Positions 50,593 to 59,840 of a stretch of 64,000 nt of DNA are shown piece by piece. Both the position numbers and the translations under genes were made by a program. The DNA is taken from the NCBI RefSeq assembly GCF_010998615.1, contig NZ_JAAEAH010000048.1, positions 1 to 64,000 of the forward strand, read 5' to 3'. The notes beneath the pieces were generated by a model, which was not told the DNA's origin, did no database searches, and was given only the letters and a program-made list of their open reading frames with translations. This DNA comes from Myxococcus sp. CA023 (GTDB lineage Bacteria; Myxococcota; Myxococcia; Myxococcales; Myxococcaceae). How positions within the stretch are numbered: position 1 is the stretch's first letter; every line of letters begins with the position of its first letter.

Positions 50593-52653
50593 ATGCGCAC
50601 CCACTTCGTCCGGCATCTGCTGGCGCTTTCGCTCGTGCTCGCGACGGGCGCCCAGGCGGCCAGCCAGCCCTGGCGGACCTCCCCTCATCCGGAGTCCTCC
50701 GCGTCCGGCCTGACGGGTGCGTGCGAGGACGCGCGGGACTTCCTGCTGGGCGCGGGCAGCGCCGACATCACCGGCCCCGCCGCCGAGGTGGGGATGATGG
50801 GCTACGGCATGCTGGAGCAGCAGACCACCGGCATCCACCAGCGGCTGCGCTCGCGCGCGTTCGTCATCGCCTCGCCCTGCAACGGCAAGCGGGTGGCCTT
50901 CGTCAGCGCGGACCTGGGCATGGTGTTCCAGGCGGTGAAGCAGCAGGTCGTGGAGCGGCTGCGCGCGCGTTATGGCGACCTGTACACCGACGACAACGTG
51001 CTGCTGAGCGCCACCCACACCCACTCCGGGCCCGGGGGCTATTCGCACTACACCCTCTACAACCTCACCACGCTGGGCTTCTCGCCGCAGAACTTCGAGG
51101 CCATCGTCTCCGGCATCGTCTCCTCCATCGTCCGGGCGCATGAGCGGCTCGCCGAGGGCACGCTGCGCCTGTCGTCGGGGGAGTTGTTCGGCGCCAGCCG
51201 CAACCGCTCCCCCAACGCCTACCTGCTCAACCCGGCCGAGGAGCGCGCCCGCTACGCGCACGACGTGGACACGCGGATGACGCTGCTGCGCTTCACCCGC
51301 GCGGATGGCACCGACATGGGGCTCATCAACTGGTTCGCGGTGCACGCCACGTCCATGGGCAACGGCAACACGCTCATCAGTGGCGACAACAAGGGCCTGG
51401 CCTCGTACCTCGCCGAGCAGGCGCAGGGGGCTGGGGACACGTTCGTCGCCGCCTTCGCCAACGCGAACGAGGGCGACGTGACGCCCAACATCCTGGGAGG
51501 CGCCCACGGCGGCGGTGCCAATGACTTCGAGGACACGGACCTCTCCGGCCGCAAGCAGTACGACTTCGCCGCGAAGCTGTGGGCGAAGGCGAAAACACCG
51601 CTCACGGGCGGCGTGGACTACCGACACGTCTACGTGAAGATGGATGCGGTGGACGTGGCGCCAGCCTTCGCGGATGGCGCGCCGCAAACCACCTGCCCGG
51701 CCGCCATCGGCGTGTCCATGCTGGCAGGGGCGGAGGATGGGCCGGGCGTCGGCGTGGAGGGCGTCACCTGCGGCGCCGGCCAGGATGCCTGGGGGCAGTT
51801 CAGTTGCTCGCTCGCCACCACGCCGTGTCAGGCGGAGAAGCCCATCGTCCTGGAGATGGGCAGCATGCGGCCCTTCCCGTGGACGCCGGAGGTGCTGCCC
51901 CTGCAACTGGTCACCATCGGCAACCTGGCGCTGGTGGCGGTGCCCTTCGAGCTGACGACCATGGCCGGACGCCGCCTGCGCGACACCGTGGAGACAGCGC
52001 TGGCGCCCGCGGGTGTGACGGACGTCGTCATCGCGGGCCTGTCCAATGCCTATTCGGGCTACGTGGCCACCCGCGAAGAGTACGCGCGCCAGGACTACGA
52101 AGGTGCTTCCACGCACTTCGGCCCGTGGACGCTCGCGGCCCTCCAGCAGAACTTCCACCTGCTGGCCACATCGCTGCGGGACGGCGCCGGTGTGCCTCCC
52201 GGGCCCACGCCCAGGGACTTGCGCAAGGAGCAGCTCAGCCTGCAACCCGGCGTGGTGTTCGACGACAAGCTCTTGTGGGTGGACTTCGGCGAGGTCGTCA
52301 CCGACGCGCGGCCCACGTACTCGCGCGGCGACACGGCGAGCGCCATCTTCTGGGGGGGGCATCCCAAGAATGACCTGCGCCTGGAGGGTACCTTCCTGCG
52401 CGTGCAGCGGCGCGAGCCGGACGGCACCTGGACGGACGTGGCCACCGACGCGGACCCGGCCACGCGCTACCAGTGGCGGCGCGAGAACTGCGTGCCCACG
52501 TTGGCGTGCTCCCACGTCACCGTGTCGTGGGGCATCCCCGACGACACGGTGCCGGGCACGTACCGACTCGTCCACGAAGGCAACTGGAAGTCAGGCTGGG
52601 ACGGCAACGTGCGGCCCTACTCCGGTGCCTCACGGACCTTCACGGTGAAGTGA
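50593..52653 (+). CDS. Secreted neutral ceramidase-like protein with GDVTPN in place of GDVSPN
   Basis: 686 residues; signal peptide [22 protein letters not shown]. Family is clear: [39 protein letters not shown] (zinc His ~142/144), [13 protein letters not shown] and the C-terminal beta domain ([12 protein letters not shown]). These enzymes cleave the amide of ceramide to sphingosine and fatty acid at neutral pH, with zinc. The catalytic Ser of known enzymes is in GDVSPN; here the DNA reads GDVTPN, so the nucleophile is Thr297. That is seen directly; effect on activity is unknown. Myxobacteria make sphingolipids, which could be substrate, or the enzyme could attack prey/eukaryotic lipids. 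Follows the histidine kinase by 144 bp. Confidence 0.9.
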   Translation: MRTHFVRHLLALSLVLATGAQAASQPWRTSPHPESSASGLTGACEDARDFLLGAGSADITGPAAEVGMMGYGMLEQQTTGIHQRLRSRAFVIASPCNGKRVAFVSADLGMVFQAVKQQVVERLRARYGDLYTDDNVLLSATHTHSGPGGYSHYTLYNLTTLGFSPQNFEAIVSGIVSSIVRAHERLAEGTLRLSSGELFGASRNRSPNAYLLNPAEERARYAHDVDTRMTLLRFTRADGTDMGLINWFAVHATSMGNGNTLISGDNKGLASYLAEQAQGAGDTFVAAFANANEGDVTPNILGGAHGGGANDFEDTDLSGRKQYDFAAKLWAKAKTPLTGGVDYRHVYVKMDAVDVAPAFADGAPQTTCPAAIGVSMLAGAEDGPGVGVEGVTCGAGQDAWGQFSCSLATTPCQAEKPIVLEMGSMRPFPWTPEVLPLQLVTIGNLALVAVPFELTTMAGRRLRDTVETALAPAGVTDVVIAGLSNAYSGYVATREEYARQDYEGASTHFGPWTLAALQQNFHLLATSLRDGAGVPPGPTPRDLRKEQLSLQPGVVFDDKLLWVDFGEVVTDARPTYSRGDTASAIFWGGHPKNDLRLEGTFLRVQRREPDGTWTDVATDADPATRYQWRRENCVPTLACSHVTVSWGIPDDTVPGTYRLVHEGNWKSGWDGNVRPYSGASRTFTVK

Positions 52654-52669
52654 CGCGCGGCCAGCGTCA
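52651..52669. terminator. Short palindrome shared by convergent stop codons
   Basis: TGACGC-N7-GCGTCA: the ceramidase stop (52651-52653) and the stop of the minus-strand kinase gene (52667-52669) form the outer ends of a 6-bp stem. Weak as a terminator, notable for economy. Confidence 0.3.
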
Positions 52670-54076
52670 GAGCACCACCTCCGCGCGCATCAACGTGGAC
52701 GTGGGCGTGGTCAGCCGGTGGGGCTGCACGCGGCGGATGAGCTCGCACAGCCGGGCGGATGGGTTGATGAACTGCACGCCCACGCCCGTGGACAACATGC
52801 CCCATGTTTGCGCCTGGGCGGCGTCCACGTGGCGCACCACCTCGCCCGCGCACTCCACCAGTTCGCCGGCCAGCAGCAGGGTGAACTCCAGCCGGTTGAA
52901 CAGGCGCGGGAAGGGGTCCGCGCAGCACATGAAGAGCCCGCCCCGGCTCAGCTCCGTGCACAGCACCTCCACGTCGCCCGCGCCGGAGCGGCGCCGCACC
53001 CGCGCTACCCACGTCAGGGGTGGGGTGAGCGCGTTGGGCTCCGTCGCCGGGCCCTCCGTGTCCAGCCACGCCAGGGACGGCACCGGCGTGTGGCTGCGTG
53101 GCGGCGGCGTCTGCGGTGACAGGGCGTCCGCCAGCGGCTGGGCGGCGGCCAGCAGCAGGGCCTCCTTGAACTCCAGCGCGGTGGCGTAGCGGTCCTCGCA
53201 CCGGCGCGACAGCGCGCGCAGCAGCACCTCCGACAATGCGGGCGGCACCCCGGGCACCAGCAGGTGCGGCGGCGGCGCGCCCACCGGGCCCGTGCCCAGC
53301 GCCAGCTCCACCATCTGCCCCCGCTCGAAGGGAAGCTGCCCCGTGGACAGGTAATAGGCCGTCACCGCCAGCGCGTAGATGTCCGCGCGTCCGTCCACCG
53401 GCTGTCCCGCGGACTGCTCGGGCGCCATGTACGCCGGCGTGCCCAGGACGATGCCCGCCGCTGTTTCATCCTCACCCGGGTGGGGACGGCGCGCCTTGGC
53501 CACGCCGAAGTCCAGCACGCGCAGCGACGGCGGCTCGCCCGCGTGCCGCACCACGAAGAGGTTGTCCGGCTTCAAGTCCCGGTGCACCACGCCGCACCGG
53601 TGCGCCGCGTCCAGCGCGTCACACGCCTGCGCCAGCAGCGACACCAACGCCGCGGGCACCATGGGCCGGGGCAGGTGCGACATGGGAACGCCTTCCAGGT
53701 ACTCCATGACGAAGTAGTGGATGCCGCCGGGCGCCTCGTTGATGTCGAAGATGTGGACGATGTTCGGATGGCCCACCACGTTGACCGTGCGTGCCTCCGC
53801 GTAGAAGCGCGCGCGCAGGCTTTCGTCCCGGCCCAGGTGGGGGTGCAGCACCTTCACCGCCACCCGTGCGCCAATGCGCGTCTGCTCGCCCAGGTAGACG
53901 GTGCCCATCCCTCCCGCGCCCAGCCGGCGGACCAGCCGGTAACTTCCCAACGTCTGGCCCGTGAGGTCCGCGGGAGGGGCTTCCGCGTCACCCGTGGACA
54001 GGTACACCTGCGTCCAGGGCTCGCCGCCACACGCCACATCGTAGGGATGCTCGGTCAGACAGAGCTCGCAGTGCAT
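52667..54076 (-). CDS. Ser/Thr protein kinase fused to a PilZ domain
   Basis: 469 residues from ATG 54076. N-terminus MHCELCLTEHPYDVACGG has a zinc-ribbon-like CxxC. Residues ~40-305 are a Hanks-type kinase: GAGGMGTVYLG (P-loop), VAVKVL (Lys), FVMEYLEGVPM hinge, HRDLKPDN, DFGVAK and APE (MAPEQSAG). A Pro-rich linker (~310-350) leads to a PilZ domain ~360-455 with RVRRRSG (RxxxR-type motif) and ELSRGGLFMCC (D/NxSxxG variant with Glu), then GVGVQFINPS; this is the myxobacterial TIGR02266-like form. No membrane helix. PilZ suggests control by c-di-GMP or interaction with partners, linking the nucleotide to protein phosphorylation. Binding ability is uncertain because the second motif is not perfect. 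Confidence 0.9.
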   Translation of the reverse strand: MHCELCLTEHPYDVACGGEPWTQVYLSTGDAEAPPADLTGQTLGSYRLVRRLGAGGMGTVYLGEQTRIGARVAVKVLHPHLGRDESLRARFYAEARTVNVVGHPNIVHIFDINEAPGGIHYFVMEYLEGVPMSHLPRPMVPAALVSLLAQACDALDAAHRCGVVHRDLKPDNLFVVRHAGEPPSLRVLDFGVAKARRPHPGEDETAAGIVLGTPAYMAPEQSAGQPVDGRADIYALAVTAYYLSTGQLPFERGQMVELALGTGPVGAPPPHLLVPGVPPALSEVLLRALSRRCEDRYATALEFKEALLLAAAQPLADALSPQTPPPRSHTPVPSLAWLDTEGPATEPNALTPPLTWVARVRRRSGAGDVEVLCTELSRGGLFMCCADPFPRLFNRLEFTLLLAGELVECAGEVVRHVDAAQAQTWGMLSTGVGVQFINPSARLCELIRRVQPHRLTTPTSTLMRAEVVL

Positions 54077-54208
54077 GGTTCCCTGAAGCAGACACCAGGG
54101 CGGCGCCCGGGCGCGCATCACCCCGGGCACGCACCGTCTGTCAGGTGGCAATGTGGCGCCGCTCCGTCGACCAGCGGACCGGTGACTCCTGCCGTGGGAC
54201 GGCTGGCC

Positions 54209-55261
54209 TCAGCTCGCGGTGAAGGGGGCGGCGTCGACGCGCACACCCACGTACGACGGGAAGCGTGGCACGCCGTCGTTGGACAGCTCCTGGTAGCGGA
54301 AGGTGATGATGGCACCCACGGGTGGCGGCGCTGCGCGCTCCGCGTCCGACAGGCCCGTGCCCACGCTGAAGCGCGTGCCGTTACGCAGCTCCACCTCCAA
54401 CGCGCCCAGGCGGCCCTTGTGGCGGCCCGCGCCAGCCACGTGTCCCACCACGCGCGCTTCGTCGTCCTTGAAGCTCTTCACCTTGAGCAGCGTGTGGGAG
54501 CGGCCCGCCTCGTAGCGCGACCCGGGCTGGCGCAGCATGAGGCCTTCTCCACCCAGTGCCTCCACGCGCGCCAGCTCCGCGCGCAGGTGCGGCGTGCCGT
54601 CACAGCGCGCGTGGGCGTGCCACTGCGCATACGCGGGCTTCGCCTCCTCCATCCACTGCCGGCAGCGCTCCAGCCGCGCCTCGAAGGTGCCTTCCACGCC
54701 GGGCGCGTCGAAGGCGACGAAGGCCAGCTCCTTCCAATCGTCGCTGCGGTCCTGCCGGCGGACGATGCTCACCGTGCGCTGGAAGCGCTTGCGCCCGCCG
54801 AACAGCTCACCGTCGAGCGGGAAGTCCGGCAGCCCCGCGGTGAACCACTCCGGCGCGAGGAACGCGTTGCCCAGCCGCGACCAGAACTGCTTCCCGTCCC
54901 AGTACGCGCGCACGCCGTCCAGCTTCTCGCTCATCCACCAGCCGGTGAGGTCCACGTCGTTCTCCCACGACTGGGCCAGCAGCAGGGGCGGGGCCTTGGT
55001 GTCGTCGCTGGCCGACGTGCTCCTCGTCGGACGAGCGGGGACCGCGGGAGCGCCGGACGCGTCACCGCCGATGCGCGCGTCCTCCGCGGCGTCTCCGCGC
55101 ACGCGGCGCAGGTGCTTGCAGGTGCGCCGCTCGATGGCCACCGACTGGTTGCGCCAGGCGGGGCATGAACACGAATACACACCGCCGGTGTTCTTGAGGA
55201 TGTAGGGCTTGGAACCCGAGCCCTGAACCGAGACCTGCTCCCCGTCCGCGATGTCCGCCAT
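54209..55261 (-). CDS. SWIM-finger plus ATP-dependent DNA ligase
   Basis: 350 residues from ATG 55261. A SWIM zinc finger leads: CSCPAWRNQSVAIERRTCKH (Cys31, Cys33, Cys48, His50; CxC-x14-CxH). After a Pro/Ser/Asp linker (~55-95) comes a short ATP-dependent ligase: motif I SEKLDGVRAYWDG with Lys113 as nucleotide-accepting Lys, FPLDGELFGGRKRF (motif III-like), LVAFDAPG, LGGEGLMLRQPGSRYE (motif IV) and LKVKSFKDDEARVVGH (motif V), then the OB domain ending FPSYVGVRVD. Resembles the Haemophilus/Lig E-like single-strand nick ligases rather than NAD-type LigA. No signal peptide is visible, so not an exported LigE. Probably repair or nick sealing; SWIM fusion is unusual. Confidence 0.87.
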   Translation of the reverse strand: MADIADGEQVSVQGSGSKPYILKNTGGVYSCSCPAWRNQSVAIERRTCKHLRRVRGDAAEDARIGGDASGAPAVPARPTRSTSASDDTKAPPLLLAQSWENDVDLTGWWMSEKLDGVRAYWDGKQFWSRLGNAFLAPEWFTAGLPDFPLDGELFGGRKRFQRTVSIVRRQDRSDDWKELAFVAFDAPGVEGTFEARLERCRQWMEEAKPAYAQWHAHARCDGTPHLRAELARVEALGGEGLMLRQPGSRYEAGRSHTLLKVKSFKDDEARVVGHVAGAGRHKGRLGALEVELRNGTRFSVGTGLSDAERAAPPPVGAIITFRYQELSNDGVPRFPSYVGVRVDAAPFTAS

Positions 55262-55430
55262 GACCAACCCTTCGTGCCGCATCCGGAGCGGCGATGGGAT
55301 GAAGCATACCCCCTGGGGCCGACGTTTCAGGACGTGATGCGGTGGGCATCCCGCCTCGGAAGGGGTGGCGCGAGGCCGTGGGGCACCCCACGATGTGGAG
55401 TGGGCCCTGGAACCAGGAGGAGTCGCGTCA

Positions 55431-55919
55431 ATGGTCGTCATCGTCATGGGGGTATCCGGAGCGGGGAAGACGACGGTGGGCCGCACCCTGGCAGCCGAGC
55501 TGGGCTGGCGCTTCATCGACGCGGATGACCTGCACCCGCGCTCCAACGTGATGAAGATGGCCGCGGGCGCGCCGCTGACGGACGAGGACCGCGCGCCCTG
55601 GCTGAGCAAGCTGCGCGACGAAGTGGCGCGGGCGCTGGCGCAGGGCGAGGACGTGGTGATGGCGTTTTCCGGCCTCAAGCAGGCCTACCGCACGCTGCTG
55701 GAGGAGCTGGACCCCGCGCACGTGAGGTGGGTGTTCCTGCACGCGCCGCATGAGGTGCTCGCCCGCCGGATGTCGCAGCGCCAGGGGCACTTCATGCCCG
55801 CGTCCCTGCTGGAGAGTCAGATGGCCGCCATGGAGCTGCCCTCGCGCGCGCTCAGCGTGGACGTGACGCCGCCGCCGGCGGACATCGTGAAGCACATTCG
55901 TGACGAGCTGGGAGTCTGA
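55431..55919 (+). CDS. gntK: Gluconokinase
   Basis: 162 residues from ATG 55431 (AGGAGG upstream in ccaggaggagtcgcgtca). P-loop GVSGAGKTTVG, then DADDLHPRSNVMKMAAGAPL with the substrate-contacting DLHP and the conserved KM-x-x-G-x-PL-x-D-x-D-R-x-PWL block, and GHFMPASLLESQ, the family's C-terminal signature. Phosphorylates gluconate to 6-phosphogluconate, feeding the oxidative pentose-phosphate or Entner-Doudoroff routes. Size is typical of GntK. Divergent from the ligase gene; same-strand neighbours downstream are carbonic anhydrase and dihydroxyacetone kinase, all small-sugar/CO2 metabolism, but gaps of 117 and 14 bp mean only the latter pair is likely an operon. Confidence 0.95.
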   Translation: MVVIVMGVSGAGKTTVGRTLAAELGWRFIDADDLHPRSNVMKMAAGAPLTDEDRAPWLSKLRDEVARALAQGEDVVMAFSGLKQAYRTLLEELDPAHVRWVFLHAPHEVLARRMSQRQGHFMPASLLESQMAAMELPSRALSVDVTPPPADIVKHIRDELGV

Positions 55920-56036
55920 CGGCTGAACTCTCGCGTCGAAGCAGGAGGACGGCTCGCCCCTTGGCCGCCCGGCTGATGTATAGCGCTCCGTTGGGTTGCC
56001 AACTTTCCGCTTCATCCACCCTCAAGGACCCGCACC

Positions 56037-56678
56037 ATGCCCACCGCTTCGACGCCACCCATCTCCGCCCAGGATGCCCTCGCGCGCCTTCGGGAAGGCA
56101 ATCAGCGGTTCGTCCTGAACGCGCGCAGCATGGACAACCTGCTCGGCCGTTCCGCCCGGCAGGCACTGGTGGCGGGGCAGAGTCCCATCGCCATCATCCT
56201 CTCGTGCTCGGACTCGCGCGCGCCGTCGGAGTACATCTTCGACCAGGGGTTGGGGGACCTGTTCGTCATCCGCGTGGCGGGCAACGTCGTCGCGCCGTCG
56301 CTGGTGGGCAGCGTGGAGTTCGCGGCGGCGAAGTTCGGCACGCGCCTGGCGGTGGTGATGGGGCATTCGCACTGCGGCGCCATCCAGGCCACGCTGGACT
56401 ACGTGCGTGACGGCAAGGGCACGGTGTCCGACAACATCCACGACATCGTGGAGCGCTGCCGCGCGCCGGTGATGACGGTGGTGAGCGCCGCCGGGCCGAA
56501 TGCGGACCCGGAGTTCCTGATGAAGGAAGCCGTCCGCGCCAACATCCGCAACTCCTGCGACAGTCTCCGCCATGGCAGCCGCTTGCTGGAGCGTCTGCGC
56601 CGCGAGGAAGGCATGCTCATCGTCGGCGCCGAGTATTCGCTGGAGACGGGCGCGGTCGACTTCTTCGACGGCGTCTGA
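56037..56678 (+). CDS. Beta-class carbonic anhydrase
   Basis: 213 residues from ATG 56037. Zinc ligands of the beta-class are present: CSDSR with Cys57 and the Asp59-Arg61 dyad, and HSHCGA giving His110 and Cys113. FDQGLGDLFVIRVAGN and GSVEFAAAKFGTRLAVVMGH are typical. Catalyses reversible hydration of CO2 to bicarbonate, supplying carboxylases and buffering pH; cytoplasmic (no signal peptide). 14 bp ahead of the dihydroxyacetone kinase gene, so likely cotranscribed. Confidence 0.94.
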   Translation: MPTASTPPISAQDALARLREGNQRFVLNARSMDNLLGRSARQALVAGQSPIAIILSCSDSRAPSEYIFDQGLGDLFVIRVAGNVVAPSLVGSVEFAAAKFGTRLAVVMGHSHCGAIQATLDYVRDGKGTVSDNIHDIVERCRAPVMTVVSAAGPNADPEFLMKEAVRANIRNSCDSLRHGSRLLERLRREEGMLIVGAEYSLETGAVDFFDGV

Positions 56679-56692
56679 GAGAGGACACGTTC

Positions 56693-58393
56693 ATGAAGAA
56701 GCTGGTCAACGCCCCTCGCGCGGTGGTGCGGGAGATGCTGGAGGGGTTGGTCTCGCTCGCCCCCGGACAGGTGCTGCTGGAAGGGGAGTCGGTGGTGCTC
56801 CGCGCCGACACGCCTTCCGACGTCCGCGCGCGCAAGGTGGCTGTCATCTCCGGTGGCGGCAGCGGCCATGAGCCGGCGCACGCGGGCTACGTGGGCGCGG
56901 GCATGCTGGACGCGGCGGTGGCCGGTGACGTCTTCACCTCACCCAGCACCGATGCCGTGCTGGCCGCCATCCGCGCCGTCGCGGGGCCCGCGGGCGCGCT
57001 GCTCGTCGTGAAGAACTACACCGGGGACCGGCTCAACTTCGGGCTCGCCGCCGAGCTGGCGCGCACCGAGGGCATCCCCGTGGAGATGGTGGTGGTTGCG
57101 GACGACGTGTCCCTGCACGATACGGTGGAGCCCGCGCGGCGCCGGGGCATCGCTGGCACGGTGCTGGTCCACAAGGTCGCGGGCGCGGCGGCCGCGGCGG
57201 GCGCGGCGCTCCAGGACGTCCTCCGCGAGGTCACCGCGACGGCGGAGGCGCTGGGCACCATGGGCGTGGCCCTGGGGCCCTGCACCGTGCCCGCGGCGGG
57301 CAAGCCGGGCTTCACGCTGGGGGAGGACGAAATCGAGCTGGGCCTGGGCATCCACGGCGAGCAGGGCGTGCGGCGCGTGCCGATGCAGACGGCGGACAAC
57401 CTGGTGGACACGCTGCTCACCACCATCGTCGAGGACCGGCGCATCAGCTCGGGAGACCGGGTGGTGCTGCTCGTCAACGGACTGGGCGGCACGCCGCCCA
57501 TGGAGCTGGCCATCGTCGCCCGGCACGCATTGGCTGTTCTGCGTCAGGGCGGCATCCGCGTGGAGCGCGCGTGGAGCGGGACGTTCCTCTCCGCGCTGGA
57601 GATGCCCGGCTGCTCGTTGACGCTGCTGAAGGTGGACGACGCGCGGCTGGCCCGCCTGGATGCGGCGGCGGATGCGCCCGCGTGGCCCGGCGCGGGACGG
57701 CTGCCGAAGGAGCCGGCGGGGTACCGGCCTTCGCCCTCGGCGTCTTCGGCATCGCTTCCCGCGGAGGCGCCGCAACCGGGGATGGACCGCTTCCGGATGG
57801 CCGCCCTGCGGGTGGCGGACGCGTTCGAGCAGTCGGAGCCCCGGCTGACCGCACTCGACAGCGCCGCGGGCGACGGTGACCTGGGCCTCAGCCTGGTGCG
57901 GGGCGCCGAGGCGATTCGCGCCCTGCCAGAGGACGTGTGGACGAGCCCCGCGCGCGCGTTGACGGCGCTTGGCAACGCGCTCCGGCGCAGCATCGGCGGC
58001 AGTTCGGGGCCCTTCTATGCGACGGCGCTGCTGCGTGCCGCGCGACGGCTGGCGGAAGGGTCCGTGGATGCCGCCGCCTGGGCCGAGGCCTTCGACCTGG
58101 CCGTCACCGCTGTATCGGAGCTGGGCGGCGCGCGGCCCGGAGACCGCACCATGCTCGATGCGCTGCGGCCCGCCGCGGATGCGTTCGCGAAGGCGGTGCG
58201 GGACGGACAGGGGGCTCGTGACGCCTGGACCGCCGCGGTCCAGGCGGCCGAGGCGGGAGAGGAGGCGACGTCCCGGATGCAGCCGCGTCTGGGCCGCGCC
58301 AGCTACCTGGGGACGCGCGCCGTCGGCGTTCCCGACGCGGGCGCCGCCGCCGTGGTGGTGTGGATGAAGGCGCTCACGCCCTTGCTCGGCTGA
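56693..58393 (+). CDS. Single-chain dihydroxyacetone kinase (DhaK-DhaL fusion, ATP type)
   Basis: 566 residues. N-terminal DhaK domain (~1-330): SGGGSGHEPAHAGYVG is the substrate-binding loop and GLGIHGEQG supplies His221, which forms the hemiaminal bond with dihydroxyacetone. After an Ala/Ser/Pro linker (~340-365) the DhaL nucleotide domain (~370-566) has DSAAGDGDLGLSL (the Asp cluster binding Mg-ATP) and SIGGSSGPFYATALL, GDRTMLDALRP. The fused layout matches the ATP-dependent enzyme of yeasts and Citrobacter rather than PEP-dependent E. coli DhaKLM, so no DhaM phosphotransferase is needed. Phosphorylates dihydroxyacetone, possibly also glyceraldehyde. 14 bp downstream of the carbonic anhydrase. 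Confidence 0.93.
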   Translation: MKKLVNAPRAVVREMLEGLVSLAPGQVLLEGESVVLRADTPSDVRARKVAVISGGGSGHEPAHAGYVGAGMLDAAVAGDVFTSPSTDAVLAAIRAVAGPAGALLVVKNYTGDRLNFGLAAELARTEGIPVEMVVVADDVSLHDTVEPARRRGIAGTVLVHKVAGAAAAAGAALQDVLREVTATAEALGTMGVALGPCTVPAAGKPGFTLGEDEIELGLGIHGEQGVRRVPMQTADNLVDTLLTTIVEDRRISSGDRVVLLVNGLGGTPPMELAIVARHALAVLRQGGIRVERAWSGTFLSALEMPGCSLTLLKVDDARLARLDAAADAPAWPGAGRLPKEPAGYRPSPSASSASLPAEAPQPGMDRFRMAALRVADAFEQSEPRLTALDSAAGDGDLGLSLVRGAEAIRALPEDVWTSPARALTALGNALRRSIGGSSGPFYATALLRAARRLAEGSVDAAAWAEAFDLAVTAVSELGGARPGDRTMLDALRPAADAFAKAVRDGQGARDAWTAAVQAAEAGEEATSRMQPRLGRASYLGTRAVGVPDAGAAAVVVWMKALTPLLG

Positions 58394-58508
58394 GCGCCGT
58401 CGAGGACCGCGCCCCTCGGAACGAGCCCCGCGGCGTCACTTCTGGCGCACCGTGGGGCCGGAAGTCCCGGAGCGCGCGGGCCCCTGAGGCGCAGCGCGTC
58501 CGGCTCCC

Positions 58509-59321
58509 TCAGGATGCAAAGTCCGTGGAGAGGGACAGCGCACGGTGGGCGGCCATCTCGCGGGCGACGAAGGCGTTCTTGTCCTCGATGCTCTTCACCG
58601 TGTCGCTGCCCAGGGCGAGGCGCAGGGGTGGGTTCTCCATCTTCGCCAGTTCGAGCATCGCGGTCGCGAGCTTTGATGGGTCCCCCGGCTGACGGTGATT
58701 GAGCTCGGTGGCGTGTGTCCGGATGGCGCCGACCGTCTCCGCGTAGTCGGGAATGCTGGCCGCGGCCCGGGTGAGCGAGGCCGCGTCCAGGAAGTCGGTG
58801 CGGAAGTAGCCGGGCTCGACGACGGTGACGTGGATGCCCAGCGGCGCCAGTTCCTGGTGCAACGCCTCGCTCAGCCCCTCCACGGCGAACTTCGTGGAGC
58901 AGTACACACCCCAGCCCGCCCCCGCGTGGTAGCCGCCAATGGACGACAGGTTGATGATGTGCCCGGAGCGCAGCTGGCGCATGCCAGGCAGCACCGCGCG
59001 GGTGACGGTGAGCAGTCCGAAGACGTTGGTGCGGTAGACCTTCTCGACTTCCTCGGCGCTCGCCTCCTCGACGCCGCCGAGCAGGCCGATGCCCGCGTTG
59101 TTCACGAGCACATCGATGCGGCCCGTGCTCGCCACCACGCTCCGGGCCTCTGCCTCGTTGGTGACATCCAGCTTCGCCGCCACCAGCCTCGGGTGGGGCG
59201 CCAGGGGAATGCTCTTCGGATTGCGCGCCGTGGCGATGACACGGTCTCCCGCATCGAGTGCCGCCTGCGCGATGAGAGCGCCGAAACCACGGGATGCGCC
59301 AGTGATGAGCCAGGTCTTCAT
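58509..59321 (-). CDS. Short-chain dehydrogenase/reductase
   Basis: 270 residues from ATG 59321, with GAGGAG upstream. Classical SDR: TGASRGFG cofactor loop (7-14; Arg in TARNP at 31-35 suggests NADP(H)), NNAG (74-77), Ser127-Tyr140-x3-Lys144 catalytic triad (INLSSIGGYHAG, YCSTK), and PG-x-F-R-T-D after. Length and sequence pattern match the group often annotated as oxidoreductases beside LysR regulators. Substrate unknown. A LysR fragment lies divergent to it at 59468, so the gene is a survivor of the usual LysR/SDR pair; the promoter may now be unregulated. Confidence 0.92.
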   Translation of the reverse strand: MKTWLITGASRGFGALIAQAALDAGDRVIATARNPKSIPLAPHPRLVAAKLDVTNEAEARSVVASTGRIDVLVNNAGIGLLGGVEEASAEEVEKVYRTNVFGLLTVTRAVLPGMRQLRSGHIINLSSIGGYHAGAGWGVYCSTKFAVEGLSEALHQELAPLGIHVTVVEPGYFRTDFLDAASLTRAAASIPDYAETVGAIRTHATELNHRQPGDPSKLATAMLELAKMENPPLRLALGSDTVKSIEDKNAFVAREMAAHRALSLSTDFAS

Positions 59322-59467
59322 GGGGTGTGCTCCTCTTCGAGGGGGTGCGCGCAAAGAACTACGCCGCGTTCGCTCGTGAGAGAATGCGCACGGTGTGCAC
59401 AAGACTGTTGAGTGCAGTCCAATATGCGGGAGGCGCCCGCCCATGCAGGCGGACATCCGTGAGCTGA

Positions 59468-59800
59468 CTCCGGTTCACCAACGGCTCACGTTACGCGTGG
59501 GAGATGGAGCGTGGCGGCAAGGAGCTGGAAGTGGAGACGCGCGGCACGCTGACGATGAGTGACCAGGTGGAGATTCTCGAAGCCGCGCTGGCCGGATTGG
59601 GGCTGGCGTATGTCTTCGAGTCCCAGGTGGAGTCCCTGCTCCGGCAGCGACGGCTGGTCCGCGTCCTGGATGCATGGTGCCCGTCCTACCCGGGCTTCTT
59701 CCTCTACTACCCGAGCCGCCGGCACCTGCCCCCCGTGCTCAAGGCGTTCGTCGACTTCGTGCGGGGAAGGCCGAAACGGCAGAGAGGAGTCCGGGCGTGG
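59468..59800 (+). pseudogene. LysR-family regulator remnant (C-terminal substrate-binding part only)
   Basis: Downstream of an in-frame TGA (59465-59467) the frame reads LRFTNGSRYAWEMERGGKEL, GTLTMSDQVEILEAALAGLG, LAYVFESQVESLL, RVLDAWCPSYPGFFLYYPSR and PPVLKAFVDFVRGRP, which is the familiar last ~110 residues of LysR regulators, starting in the middle of the substrate-binding domain. The winged-helix part and half of the binding domain are absent, and the only internal ATG (59504) would give a protein without DNA-binding. The frame then runs on to 59899 into unrelated codons and overlaps the minus-strand CBS gene. Lies opposite the SDR gene as in intact pairs. A deletion of about 550-600 bp is inferred. 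Confidence 0.72.
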
Positions 59801-59840
59801 CGCGCGCGTTCAGCGGACGCCCGGATTCGGACCTTCCGGC

